Of a stretch of 7,766 nt of DNA, positions 1-5,730 are shown in pieces (the stretch's first letter is position 1; each line of letters begins with the position of its first letter). The position numbers and the translations under genes are program-made. Source of the DNA: Deltaproteobacteria bacterium. GTDB lineage: Bacteria > Myxococcota_A > Polyangia > JAAYKL01. The notes below the pieces were generated by a model that was not told the origin of the DNA, ran no database searches, and saw only the letters and a program-made list of their open reading frames with translations. Where the stretch lies: assembly GCA_011389755.1 (NCBI GenBank), contig JAABTR010000423.1:1-7766 (forward strand), given 5' to 3'.

Positions 1-1530
1 GTGCTCGTGACCGGGGCGACGGGCTACATTGGTGGGCGGCTTTTTCGAAAGCTCGAAAAGCAGGGGCGCGACCTCAGGCTGATGGCTCGGCATCCCGAAC
101 ACCTGTCAAGTGCAGCGGATCGGGGCATCGAGGTCACGCGGGGGGACGTGCTCGACCCGGCCACCTTGGACGGCGCTCTGCGCGGGGTGAACACAGCGTA
201 CTATCTCGTGCACAGCATGGCCGTGGGGCCTGATTTTGTCCGGCGCGACCGGGAGGCGGCGAACAATTTTTCTAACGCGGCGCACAAAGCCGGTTTGCGC
301 CGCATCATCTACCTCGGCGGCCTCGGAGACAGTCGGGACGAGCTCAGTGCGCATCTGGCGAGCCGCCAGGAGGTCGGTCGCATCCTCGCATCGGGAGATA
401 CGCAGGTCATCGAGCTGCGCGCCTCCATTGTCTTGGGATCGGGCAGCTTGTCCTTCGAAATGATCCGAGCGCTTTGCGAGCGGCTTCCGGTGATGATCGT
501 TCCGCGGTGGGGTATGACCCTGGCGCAGCCGATATCGGTGGAGGATCTTCTCGAGTACCTGCTGCGCAGCGCGGATCTTCCAGGAGAGCACAGTCGCGTC
601 TACGAGATAGGCGGCCCGGATCGGGTCAGCTACATCGATCTGATGCGCGAGTACGCGCGGCAGCGGAGGCTGAGGCGCTCCATGGTTTTCGTACCGGTCT
701 TGAGCCCGCGCCTGTCGAGTCTGTGGCTGGGGTTGGTCACCCCACTGTACGCGAGGGTCGGGCGGGCTCTCATCGAGAGCATCCGCAACCCCACGGTGGT
801 TTGGGACCCTTCGGCTCTCGACGACTTTCCCCTTCGCCCCATGGGTGTTGAAGAAGCGATCGCCAGAGCGCTCATCAACGAAGATCAAGAGGTGGCGCAG
901 ACCCGCTGGTCCGATGCGGGCTCGGTGGCCGCGGCTTTCAGCCCCGCGGCCAAGGTGTCTTACGGCAACAGGTTGTGCGATCAGCGGATGATGCGCATCA
1001 GCGCAACAGACAAAGAGGCTTTTGCTTCTATCGTGCGGATCGGCGGCGTCAACGGTTGGTACTACGCCGATTGGCTCTGGAGACTTCGGGGAGGCATGGA
1101 TGTCTTGGCAGGTGGGGTGGGGATGAGGCGGGGAAGGCGCCACCCCGAGGTCCTGCACCCCGGGGATGTTCTGGATTTTTGGCGGGTCGAGGCCGTGGAA
1201 CCCGACCGGTTGCTGCGCCTGCGCGCCGAGATGAAGCTGCCCGGGAGAGCCTGGCTTCAGTGGGAGATCAAACCGATCGGCGAGGCTGAGGTCGAGGTCC
1301 ATCAAACCGCCATGTTCGATCCGGTCGGGCTGTGGGGGCGAACCTATTGGCACTTGATCTATCCGTTCCACGAGCTGATATTCGGGGGCATGCTGCGGGC
1401 TATCGCTCTTCGCGCTATTAGTGAGAGAACCGCAACAGGGCGGGCAGCAAAGAACGAAGATTTGGGCGAAAAAGCCTCGGACGGTCCATCGCCCACCGAG
1501 GAGTATGTTGATGACGACAAAAAGCCTTAA
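1..1530 (+). CDS. Atypical SDR NAD(P)-binding protein with C-terminal DUF2867 (YbjT-like); start possibly upstream
   Basis: Probable nucleotide-binding oxidoreductase or sugar/quinone-type epimerase-like protein of the atypical short-chain dehydrogenase group; the substrate is unknown. Residues 4-11 (TGATGYIG) form the glycine-rich Rossmann dinucleotide loop right at the N-terminus. The Rossmann domain runs to about residue 290, with 'AYYLVHSM' near 66-73 and 'RIIYLGGLG' at 101-109 as further strands. The classical YxxxK catalytic pair is not evident, as is usual for NmrA/YbjT-like members. Residues about 320-472 match DUF2867: a 'GGVNGWYYADWLWRLRGG' core at 348-365 and a 'WHLIYPFHELIFGGML' end near 450-465. 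A charged tail (474-509) follows and looks dispensable. The first codon is GTG at position 1. Family members often have one or a few residues before 'LVTGATG', so the true start may be outside the window. The last 20 bases overlap the next gene, suggesting translational coupling. Family assignment is firm; function is not. Confidence 0.88.
   Translation: MLVTGATGYIGGRLFRKLEKQGRDLRLMARHPEHLSSAADRGIEVTRGDVLDPATLDGALRGVNTAYYLVHSMAVGPDFVRRDREAANNFSNAAHKAGLRRIIYLGGLGDSRDELSAHLASRQEVGRILASGDTQVIELRASIVLGSGSLSFEMIRALCERLPVMIVPRWGMTLAQPISVEDLLEYLLRSADLPGEHSRVYEIGGPDRVSYIDLMREYARQRRLRRSMVFVPVLSPRLSSLWLGLVTPLYARVGRALIESIRNPTVVWDPSALDDFPLRPMGVEEAIARALINEDQEVAQTRWSDAGSVAAAFSPAAKVSYGNRLCDQRMMRISATDKEAFASIVRIGGVNGWYYADWLWRLRGGMDVLAGGVGMRRGRRHPEVLHPGDVLDFWRVEAVEPDRLLRLRAEMKLPGRAWLQWEIKPIGEAEVEVHQTAMFDPVGLWGRTYWHLIYPFHELIFGGMLRAIALRAISERTATGRAAKNEDLGEKASDGPSPTEEYVDDDKKP
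1498..1503 (+). promoter_or_regulatory. Ribosome binding site deciding the methyltransferase lipoprotein start
   Basis: GAGGAG lies inside the end of the upstream SDR gene. It is 7 bases before ATG 1511 but only 1 base before ATG 1505, favouring the shorter product. Its position within the upstream reading frame fits translation coupled to the SDR gene. Confidence 0.6.
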
Positions 1531-2230
1531 GCGCATCTCGTGGTTGATTTCTTTATGTGTGTGTTTGGCCGCGGCGGCCTGTTCCTCGAACAAACCCCAT
1601 CGCAACCATTTTGCCGTCGACTCTACACACCACGGAACCCATGGAACTCACGGCAACCCCGAAGACCTCGACGCCTATGTCTCCCATCTGGAAAATCCTT
1701 CCCGAAACGGATGGCAAAAGCCGGACGACGTGGTCGCGAAGCTCTTTGTTCAGCCCGGCGCGACGGTCTGTGACGTGGGCGCAGGTCCCGGTTACTTCTC
1801 ACTTCGGCTCGCCGAGGTTGTCGGCGCGCAAGGCCGGGTGTACGCGGTGGACGTGGAGCCGCGCATTCTCGGGAGGCTGCAAGAGCGGATCGGGCAGTCC
1901 GGGCTCAGAAACATTGTCCCGATTTTGGGCCTTCCCGATGATCCCCTCTTGCCCGCGGGTGTCTGCGATGTCGTGCTCATCGTGAACACGCTCCATCACT
2001 TCCCCGATCCCGTTGCCTATTTGAAGCGCCTTGGGCGAGCTCTAAACCAGAGCGGGCGGATCGTGAACATCGATTTTTACAAGCGCCCCACGCCAATGGG
2101 ACCGCCGGTCGAAGCTCGGATCAGCGCCGAAGATGTCGTCGCGATGGCTGAGCAGGCGGGGTTGAAGCTCGCGGCGAAGCACGAAGAGCTTTTGGAATAT
2201 CAGTACTTCCTCGAGTTCGTTTCCAACTGA
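1511..2230 (+). CDS. Lipoprotein with class I SAM-dependent methyltransferase domain
   Basis: Predicted methyltransferase fold carrying an export signal; acceptor unknown. I chose ATG 1511 because GAGGAG (1498-1503) sits 7 bases upstream; ATG 1505, two codons earlier, would leave only 1 base. The N-terminus is a lipoprotein signal: basic (K4, K7, R8), a hydrophobic stretch 9-22, lipobox AAAC with Cys24, then Ser25-Ser26 (an outer-membrane-type +2 residue by the E. coli rule). A His-rich linker follows (H33, H40, H41, H44, H47, including HGT-HGT-HGN). 'NGWQKPDDVV' near 66-75 precedes SAM motif I 'VCDVGAGPGY' at 86-95; the acidic end of beta-2 is in 'YAVDVEP' at 111-117; 'NTLHHFPDP' at 149-157 is the motif IV/post-IV region. 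The 239-residue length fits one methyltransferase domain plus the signal. From memory, related proteobacterial proteins also combine a signal peptide, His-rich linker and this domain, so the layout is probably real and not a start error. Whether it binds SAM outside the cytoplasm is unresolved. Confidence 0.85.
   Translation: MTTKSLKRISWLISLCVCLAAAACSSNKPHRNHFAVDSTHHGTHGTHGNPEDLDAYVSHLENPSRNGWQKPDDVVAKLFVQPGATVCDVGAGPGYFSLRLAEVVGAQGRVYAVDVEPRILGRLQERIGQSGLRNIVPILGLPDDPLLPAGVCDVVLIVNTLHHFPDPVAYLKRLGRALNQSGRIVNIDFYKRPTPMGPPVEARISAEDVVAMAEQAGLKLAAKHEELLEYQYFLEFVSN
1631..1657 (+). repeat. Short in-frame tandem repeat encoding HGT-HGT-HGN
   Basis: Three consecutive 9-base units with divergent codons (CAC GGA ACC / CAT GGA ACT / CAC GGC AAC) lie in the linker between the lipidated cysteine and the methyltransferase domain. 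The synonymous differences between units argue that the His-Gly pattern is kept by selection at protein level and is not a recent slippage product. A metal-binding role is possible but not shown. Confidence 0.6.
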
Positions 2231-2246
2231 AAAAGGCGGCTTTTCA
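2228..2246 (+). other. Weak A/T-rich inverted repeat at the methyltransferase stop codon
   Basis: TGAAAA (2228-2233) can pair with TTTTCA (2241-2246), extended by a G-C pair after one bulged A, around a GCGG loop. It overlaps the TGA stop. The stem is A/T-rich and no further T-run follows, so it would be at best a weak terminator or an mRNA 3'-end structure. Confidence 0.25.
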
Positions 2247-2252
2247 TACGTC

Positions 2253-2280
2253 TTGACGCCCAGCGTTTCATTAATAACTT
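2253..2280 (+). promoter_or_regulatory. Candidate promoter upstream of apgM
   Basis: TTGACG (2253-2258) is a 5/6 match to a sigma-70-type -35 box. After 16 bases comes TAACTT (2275-2280), only a 3/6 match to TATAAT but keeping the first T, the A and the last T. It lies in the 89-base gap before apgM, where a separate promoter would be expected. The weak -10 keeps confidence low. Confidence 0.25.
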
Positions 2281-2319
2281 CTCGCGGAAATTGAGCGCTA
2301 CCGCGGAAGGGAAGACCAG

Positions 2320-3510
2320 ATGGACCTAGGGCCGTTGCTGCAAACAAACGACACGAAGATCCTCTTTGTCATCGCCGACGGCCTCGGCGGCCTCGACGTG
2401 GACGGCCGCGGCACCGAGCTCGAGGCCGCGCGCACGCCGCATCTGGACAGCCTCGCGCGCGAGGGCACCACCGGGCTCATGGTGCCGGTGGCGCCGGGCA
2501 TAACGCCTGGAAGCGGTCCCGGGCATCTGGGGCTGTTCGGTTTCGACCCCCTCGAGCACAACATCGGGCGCGGTGTGCTGGCCGCCCTCGGGATCAATTT
2601 CGATCTGCAATCGGGCGACGTGGCGGCGCGGGGCAACTTTTGCACCGTCGACGATCACGCAGTGGTGACCGATCGCCGGGCGGGTCGGATCTCTTCGGAT
2701 CGGGGAGCCGAGCTGGTTCGCAAGCTGGCCCAGATTTCCATCGAGGGCGCCGAGATTTTCGTGGAGCCGGTCAAGGAACACCGGTTTCTTCTCGTGATCC
2801 GAGCCGAGCAGCTCGGCGCGGACATCGCAGATACGGATCCGCAAAAGACAGGTGTCGAACCTTTGCCTGCCCGGGCGCGCGATGAAAAATCCGAACGAAC
2901 GGCGCAGATCGTCGGGGAGTTCATCGCGAAGGCCCGGGAGATCCTCGCGAGCGAGCACCCGGCCAACATGGTCCTCTTGCGCGGATTCGCCAAGAGACCG
3001 TCTTTGCCCACGATGCAAGAGAGATACGGGCTCAGATCGTGCGCCCTGGCGGGTTATCCCATGTACCGGGGCATCGCGCGCCTGCTCGGAATGGATGTCA
3101 TCGAGTGCGGCCCGGACCTTGAAAGCGAAGTCGATGCGCTGCACAAGCGCTGGGGAGACCACGACTACTTCTTCCTCCACTACAAACCGACCGACAGCCG
3201 GGGCGAAGACGGGGCCTTCGACGCCAAGGTCCAGGCCATCGAAGAGCTCGATCGCATGATGCCCAAGATACTAAAAAATCAGCCCGATGTGGTGGTGGTC
3301 ACCGGCGACCACAGCACGCCCAGCCTGCTCAAGAGCCACAGCTGGCATCCCGTCCCGGTGCTCTTAAGCGCGCGGACCTGTCGGCGCGACGCCGTGGAGA
3401 CCTTTGGAGAGACCGCCTGCATCCGAGGCGGACTGTCCCAGTTCCTCGCCAAGGAGCTCATGACTCTTGCCCTGGCTCACGCGAATCGCCTTCGAAAATT
3501 TGGGGCGTGA
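2320..3510 (+). CDS. apgM: 2,3-bisphosphoglycerate-independent phosphoglycerate mutase, archaeal type
   Basis: Interconverts 3-phosphoglycerate and 2-phosphoglycerate in glycolysis/gluconeogenesis; cytosolic, metal-dependent, alkaline phosphatase superfamily. The 396-residue length fits the ApgM family (about 400). Visible motifs: N-terminal metal ligand Asp20 in 'FVIADGLGG'; the phosphorylated serine, probably Ser65, in 'ITPGSGPGHLGLFGFDP' (61-77); 'ARGNFCT' at 103-109; 'FFLHYKPTDSRGEDG' at 274-288; and the C-terminal metal-binding set 'VVVTGDHSTPS' with Asp320 and His321, then 'SHSWHPVP' with His330 and His333. The inserted domain characteristic of these mutases spans roughly 100-260. No signal peptide is present. 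ATG 2320 is preceded by a purine-rich GGAAGGGAAG at 2305-2314. It stands apart from both neighbours by 89 and 71 bases, so it may be its own transcription unit. Related superfamily members have been mislabelled as phosphonopyruvate decarboxylases; the serine and metal motifs here support the mutase. Confidence 0.93.
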   Translation: MDLGPLLQTNDTKILFVIADGLGGLDVDGRGTELEAARTPHLDSLAREGTTGLMVPVAPGITPGSGPGHLGLFGFDPLEHNIGRGVLAALGINFDLQSGDVAARGNFCTVDDHAVVTDRRAGRISSDRGAELVRKLAQISIEGAEIFVEPVKEHRFLLVIRAEQLGADIADTDPQKTGVEPLPARARDEKSERTAQIVGEFIAKAREILASEHPANMVLLRGFAKRPSLPTMQERYGLRSCALAGYPMYRGIARLLGMDVIECGPDLESEVDALHKRWGDHDYFFLHYKPTDSRGEDGAFDAKVQAIEELDRMMPKILKNQPDVVVVTGDHSTPSLLKSHSWHPVPVLLSARTCRRDAVETFGETACIRGGLSQFLAKELMTLALAHANRLRKFGA

Positions 3511-3532
3511 TGCGTTTCACAGTGGACTTCTG

Positions 3533-3577
3533 AAAAAAAAAGGTCGTTTGACGAAAGCTTCGGGATGGCTATATATG
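3533..3577 (+). promoter_or_regulatory. Candidate promoter with upstream A-tract before the C25 peptidase gene
   Basis: An A9 tract (3533-3541) lies just upstream of TTGACG (3548-3553), an 18-base spacer, and TATATG (3572-3577, 4/6 match to TATAAT). The A-tract sits where an UP-like element would be. The predicted transcription start falls at about the ATG at 3582, and no good ribosome binding site precedes that ATG. So either the message is leaderless or the true -10 differs. This is a motif-only call. Confidence 0.4.
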
Positions 3578-3581
3578 ATTG

Positions 3582-5708
3582 ATGACACAAAAAAATACAT
3601 TCACCGCTGTGTTTTTCGCGCTTTGTCTCCTGCCGTCTTGTAACGACGACGCGTCCGTGGTCGGTCCTTCCGATACCTTTGAGGAGACAGACGATCGCGA
3701 TTCACACGTTTCCACCGGCAGCGATAGCGGGGTGGATACCGGAAGCGGGTTGGGCACCGGAAGCCAGCAGGGAAGCGACAGCGACAGCGAAAGTGACAGC
3801 GAGTCGACCGCTCAAAACAGCCGCCGTGGAGTCATGCCTCAGCGCACCGGGAATTACCTCATCATCGCCAATCCCCAGGTGCTGCCGTGGTTGAGCGAGT
3901 TCATCGAGTACCGCTCACAGGACTACATGGTTCGAGTTGCCGACACCCTTGATATCGGCAACACAAAAGAGGCGATAAGAGATTATATAAAGGAGCAATA
4001 CGACAACCCCGACACCCGTCCGGAGTACCTTCTGCTAGCCACCTATCGCGGTGAGGACCGCGGCATGGCGATCCCCTGGTACAGCGGCGCAAGCTACTAC
4101 ACCTGGGAGTCGGGCAACACCTCCATAACCTCCTATTCGTGGTACGCCTACCTCGCAGGAGATGATCTCATCCCCGACGTCTACCTGGGTCTTTTTTCGG
4201 TCCTCAGCCAAGCCGAGGTGGACAATATCGTTCGGAAGATAAAGCAGACGGAAGCAAACGGGTACAAAAACCCCAAAAATGTCGGATACTTCATGTCTCT
4301 GGGCTGGGAGCGGGTGGAGGAGTGGGAGCCCATGGTAAGCGAGGCCGGATATTCATCTTTTGCCTACCATGTCCCCGAAGAAAACACCCGCGAGGAGACC
4401 ACGGCCGAATTTGTCGATCTTCTCAATCATGGACTGCGTCTTTTTTACCTAAACGGCCACGGCGCCCCTTCGGGGCTGGTCGGAATTTGGGCGACCTGGG
4501 CGCTCGAGTGCGGTGTGGAGAACGCGGTTTATCCGCTGGCTTTTAGCGGTGCCTGCAATTCCGGCAACTGGTATCTCGACGAAAAAATCCACAACGACGT
4601 TTTTACCGAGGCCATGGTGTTTCGGGACCCGCACCTGGCCGTGGCCATGCTGGCCAATTCCCATTACGGCGGACACTATGACGAACCCATGTATGAAGAG
4701 ATCTTCCGTTCTCACCTGCTCGACGGGGTCTCACAGGTGGGCAAGCTCGCGCATTTGTCGAAAATCAAGTGTCTCGATCTGAACACGACAGACGTCACCC
4801 CCTTTTATGCGTTCAATCAGGAGATGGTGCATTTGTGGGGCGATCCGGCCACCGAGTTAAACGGTCGGGCCTCGGCGCGGGCCGAGAAACTGGTGCATGT
4901 GGTTTTCGGCTCCGGTGACGGCTACTATGCCCCGGGAGAGACGGTGACTATCAACGCCGACGTACCCCAAAACGACCAAGTTGTCTTCAGCGAGTGGGAA
5001 GGGGACACCGCCGTGCTCGCCGATCCCAAGGCCGAGATGACCACCGTGACGGTCCCGAACTACGATGTTGTTTTGGAAGCGGTGTACGAGGTCAAAACCG
5101 TACACGGCATCCCGGGCGTCATCGAGGGAGAAAACGCCAACGAACGTCGAGGCGGTATCCCCGTTGGTCGCGCTGCTCCGGCGGCTTCGCTCCTTTTACC
5201 GGGCAACACGCACAATTATGTGGTCGACGTCGAGGCGAGCGGCGAGTACCGCTGCGACATCAGCTACGCGACCCAGTACCTCACAGGCGTTGTTTCTGTT
5301 CGCGGCCTCGAGTCCGAGACCGCTTCGTGCTCGGCATCATTGCCCGTCCAGGGCGGGGATATCTGGTCGATTTGGGGCCAGTACTTCGAACAGACGCTGG
5401 ACGGAACGTTCAGACTGCCCGCGGGCCAAAGCACAATTCAATTTCAGCTCGACGCTGGAGCGGTCGCCTACGACTGGCTGAGGTTCACCTTGGTAAAGCC
5501 GCTGTCTGGGCTCAAGGTCGTTGGTGGCAGTGGCTCGGGCGCCTATGAGCCGGGGACAAAAGTGTCCATCGAGGCGATCGCCCCCGAAGAGAATTTGGTC
5601 TTTTCAAAATGGACCGGGGATGTCGACCTCGTTGCCGACCCGTCGGCGCAGACCACGAGCCTCACCATCGGCGATGGCGATTTTGCCGTCGAGGCGGTGT
5701 TTGAGTAG
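3582..5708 (+). CDS. Lipoprotein gingipain-like C25 cysteine peptidase with CBM6-like and bacterial repeat modules
   Basis: Predicted lipid-anchored envelope protease, 708 residues from ATG 3582; TTG 3579 directly before it is an alternative start. A lipoprotein signal ends in LPSC with Cys20. A Ser/Asp/Gly/Thr-rich flexible spacer (about 22-78) follows. The peptidase domain spans about 90-425: a Rossmann-like first half ('EYLLLATY' near 148-155), the catalytic His293 in 'FYLNGHGAPSG', and the nucleophile Cys325 in 'AFSGACNSGNW', the His-Cys pair of family C25. 'VHLWGDPATEL' near 416-426 closes the domain as in other C25 proteins. Then come bacterial repeat 1 (438-503), a CBM6-like beta-sandwich (510-638) and repeat 2 (644-708). 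Gingipains proper are type IX secretion substrates of Bacteroidetes; here the lipobox implies Sec/Lol export instead and no type IX C-terminal domain is recognised. No obvious prodomain separates spacer and catalytic domain, which is unusual for C25. The start of the next gene 22 bases downstream suggests an operon. Substrate is unknown. Confidence 0.85.
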   Translation: MTQKNTFTAVFFALCLLPSCNDDASVVGPSDTFEETDDRDSHVSTGSDSGVDTGSGLGTGSQQGSDSDSESDSESTAQNSRRGVMPQRTGNYLIIANPQVLPWLSEFIEYRSQDYMVRVADTLDIGNTKEAIRDYIKEQYDNPDTRPEYLLLATYRGEDRGMAIPWYSGASYYTWESGNTSITSYSWYAYLAGDDLIPDVYLGLFSVLSQAEVDNIVRKIKQTEANGYKNPKNVGYFMSLGWERVEEWEPMVSEAGYSSFAYHVPEENTREETTAEFVDLLNHGLRLFYLNGHGAPSGLVGIWATWALECGVENAVYPLAFSGACNSGNWYLDEKIHNDVFTEAMVFRDPHLAVAMLANSHYGGHYDEPMYEEIFRSHLLDGVSQVGKLAHLSKIKCLDLNTTDVTPFYAFNQEMVHLWGDPATELNGRASARAEKLVHVVFGSGDGYYAPGETVTINADVPQNDQVVFSEWEGDTAVLADPKAEMTTVTVPNYDVVLEAVYEVKTVHGIPGVIEGENANERRGGIPVGRAAPAASLLLPGNTHNYVVDVEASGEYRCDISYATQYLTGVVSVRGLESETASCSASLPVQGGDIWSIWGQYFEQTLDGTFRLPAGQSTIQFQLDAGAVAYDWLRFTLVKPLSGLKVVGGSGSGAYEPGTKVSIEAIAPEENLVFSKWTGDVDLVADPSAQTTSLTIGDGDFAVEAVFE
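3774..3803 (+). repeat. AGCGAC-type hexanucleotide repeat encoding a Ser-Asp/Glu spacer
   Basis: Five consecutive six-base units (AGCGAC twice, then AGCGAA, AGTGAC, AGCGAG) encode alternating Ser and Asp/Glu in the spacer behind the lipidated cysteine of the C25 peptidase. Gains or losses of whole units keep the frame, so spacer length could vary between strains. Similar acidic Ser-rich spacers are common in deltaproteobacterial lipoproteins. Confidence 0.7.
4893..5090 (+). repeat. Bacterial repeat domain 1 (divergent InlB B-repeat-like) in the C25 lipoprotein
   Basis: About 66 residues with the pattern GSGxGYYxPGETVTIxA, FSEWEGD, LADPxxxxTTVTVP and a closing VxLEAVYE. It is clearly related to the second copy at 5511-5705, sharing G-Y-x-x-G, F-S-x-W-x-G-D, A-D-P and E-A-V-[YF]-E. 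Such repeats are small beta-grasp-like modules of surface proteins. Here they bracket the CBM6-like module. Confidence 0.75.
5109..5495 (+). other. CBM6-like carbohydrate-binding beta-sandwich module in the C25 lipoprotein
   Basis: This domain segment begins 'IPGVIEGEN', like the IPG-xIEAE opening of family 6 carbohydrate-binding modules. It continues with 'YVVDVEASGEYRCDISYAT' near residues 546-564 (a typical 'V..sG.Y.v...' strand pair), 'GTFRLPAGQSTIQFQLDAG' near 608-626 and 'YDWLRFTLV' at 630-638. The pattern of strands matches CBM6/CBM35 by eye. The usual opening Glu-Ala-Glu reads Glu-Gly-Glu here, and ligand binding cannot be judged from sequence alone. Confidence 0.65.
5511..5705 (+). 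repeat. Bacterial repeat domain 2 (divergent InlB B-repeat-like) at the C-terminus of the C25 lipoprotein
   Basis: About 65 residues matching repeat 1: GSGSGAYEPGTKVSIEA, FSKWTGD, VADPSAQTTSLTI and the terminal AVEAVFE. The protein ends precisely at the domain end, so the C-terminus is complete and carries no sorting signal after it. Confidence 0.75.
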
Positions 5709-5719
5709 CGATGTCTTAT

Positions 5720-5725
5720 AGGGAG
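5720..5725 (+). promoter_or_regulatory. Ribosome binding site of the VWA lipoprotein gene
   Basis: AGGGAG lies 5 bases before ATG 5731 within the 22-base gap after the C25 peptidase gene. It supports this start, and the short gap supports a shared transcript. Confidence 0.65.
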
Positions 5726-5730
5726 TTTGG

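Noticed and set aside
106..1605. Long open frame on the minus strand opposite the SDR gene (499 codons)
   Set aside because: It lies opposite a clear SDR/DUF2867 gene and is explained by high GC content suppressing stops. The translation shows low-complexity His/Pro/Arg content and no recognisable motif.
2326..3180. Minus-strand open frame opposite apgM
   Set aside because: The plus strand encodes a complete ApgM with all metal and serine motifs; the antisense product has no motif and is Arg/His-rich as expected of a shadow.
3575..3643. Small plus-strand frame from ATG 3575 as a leader peptide
   Set aside because: Twenty-two codons out of frame with the lipoprotein, lacking a ribosome binding site and any attenuator-like structure; it overlaps the signal peptide coding region.
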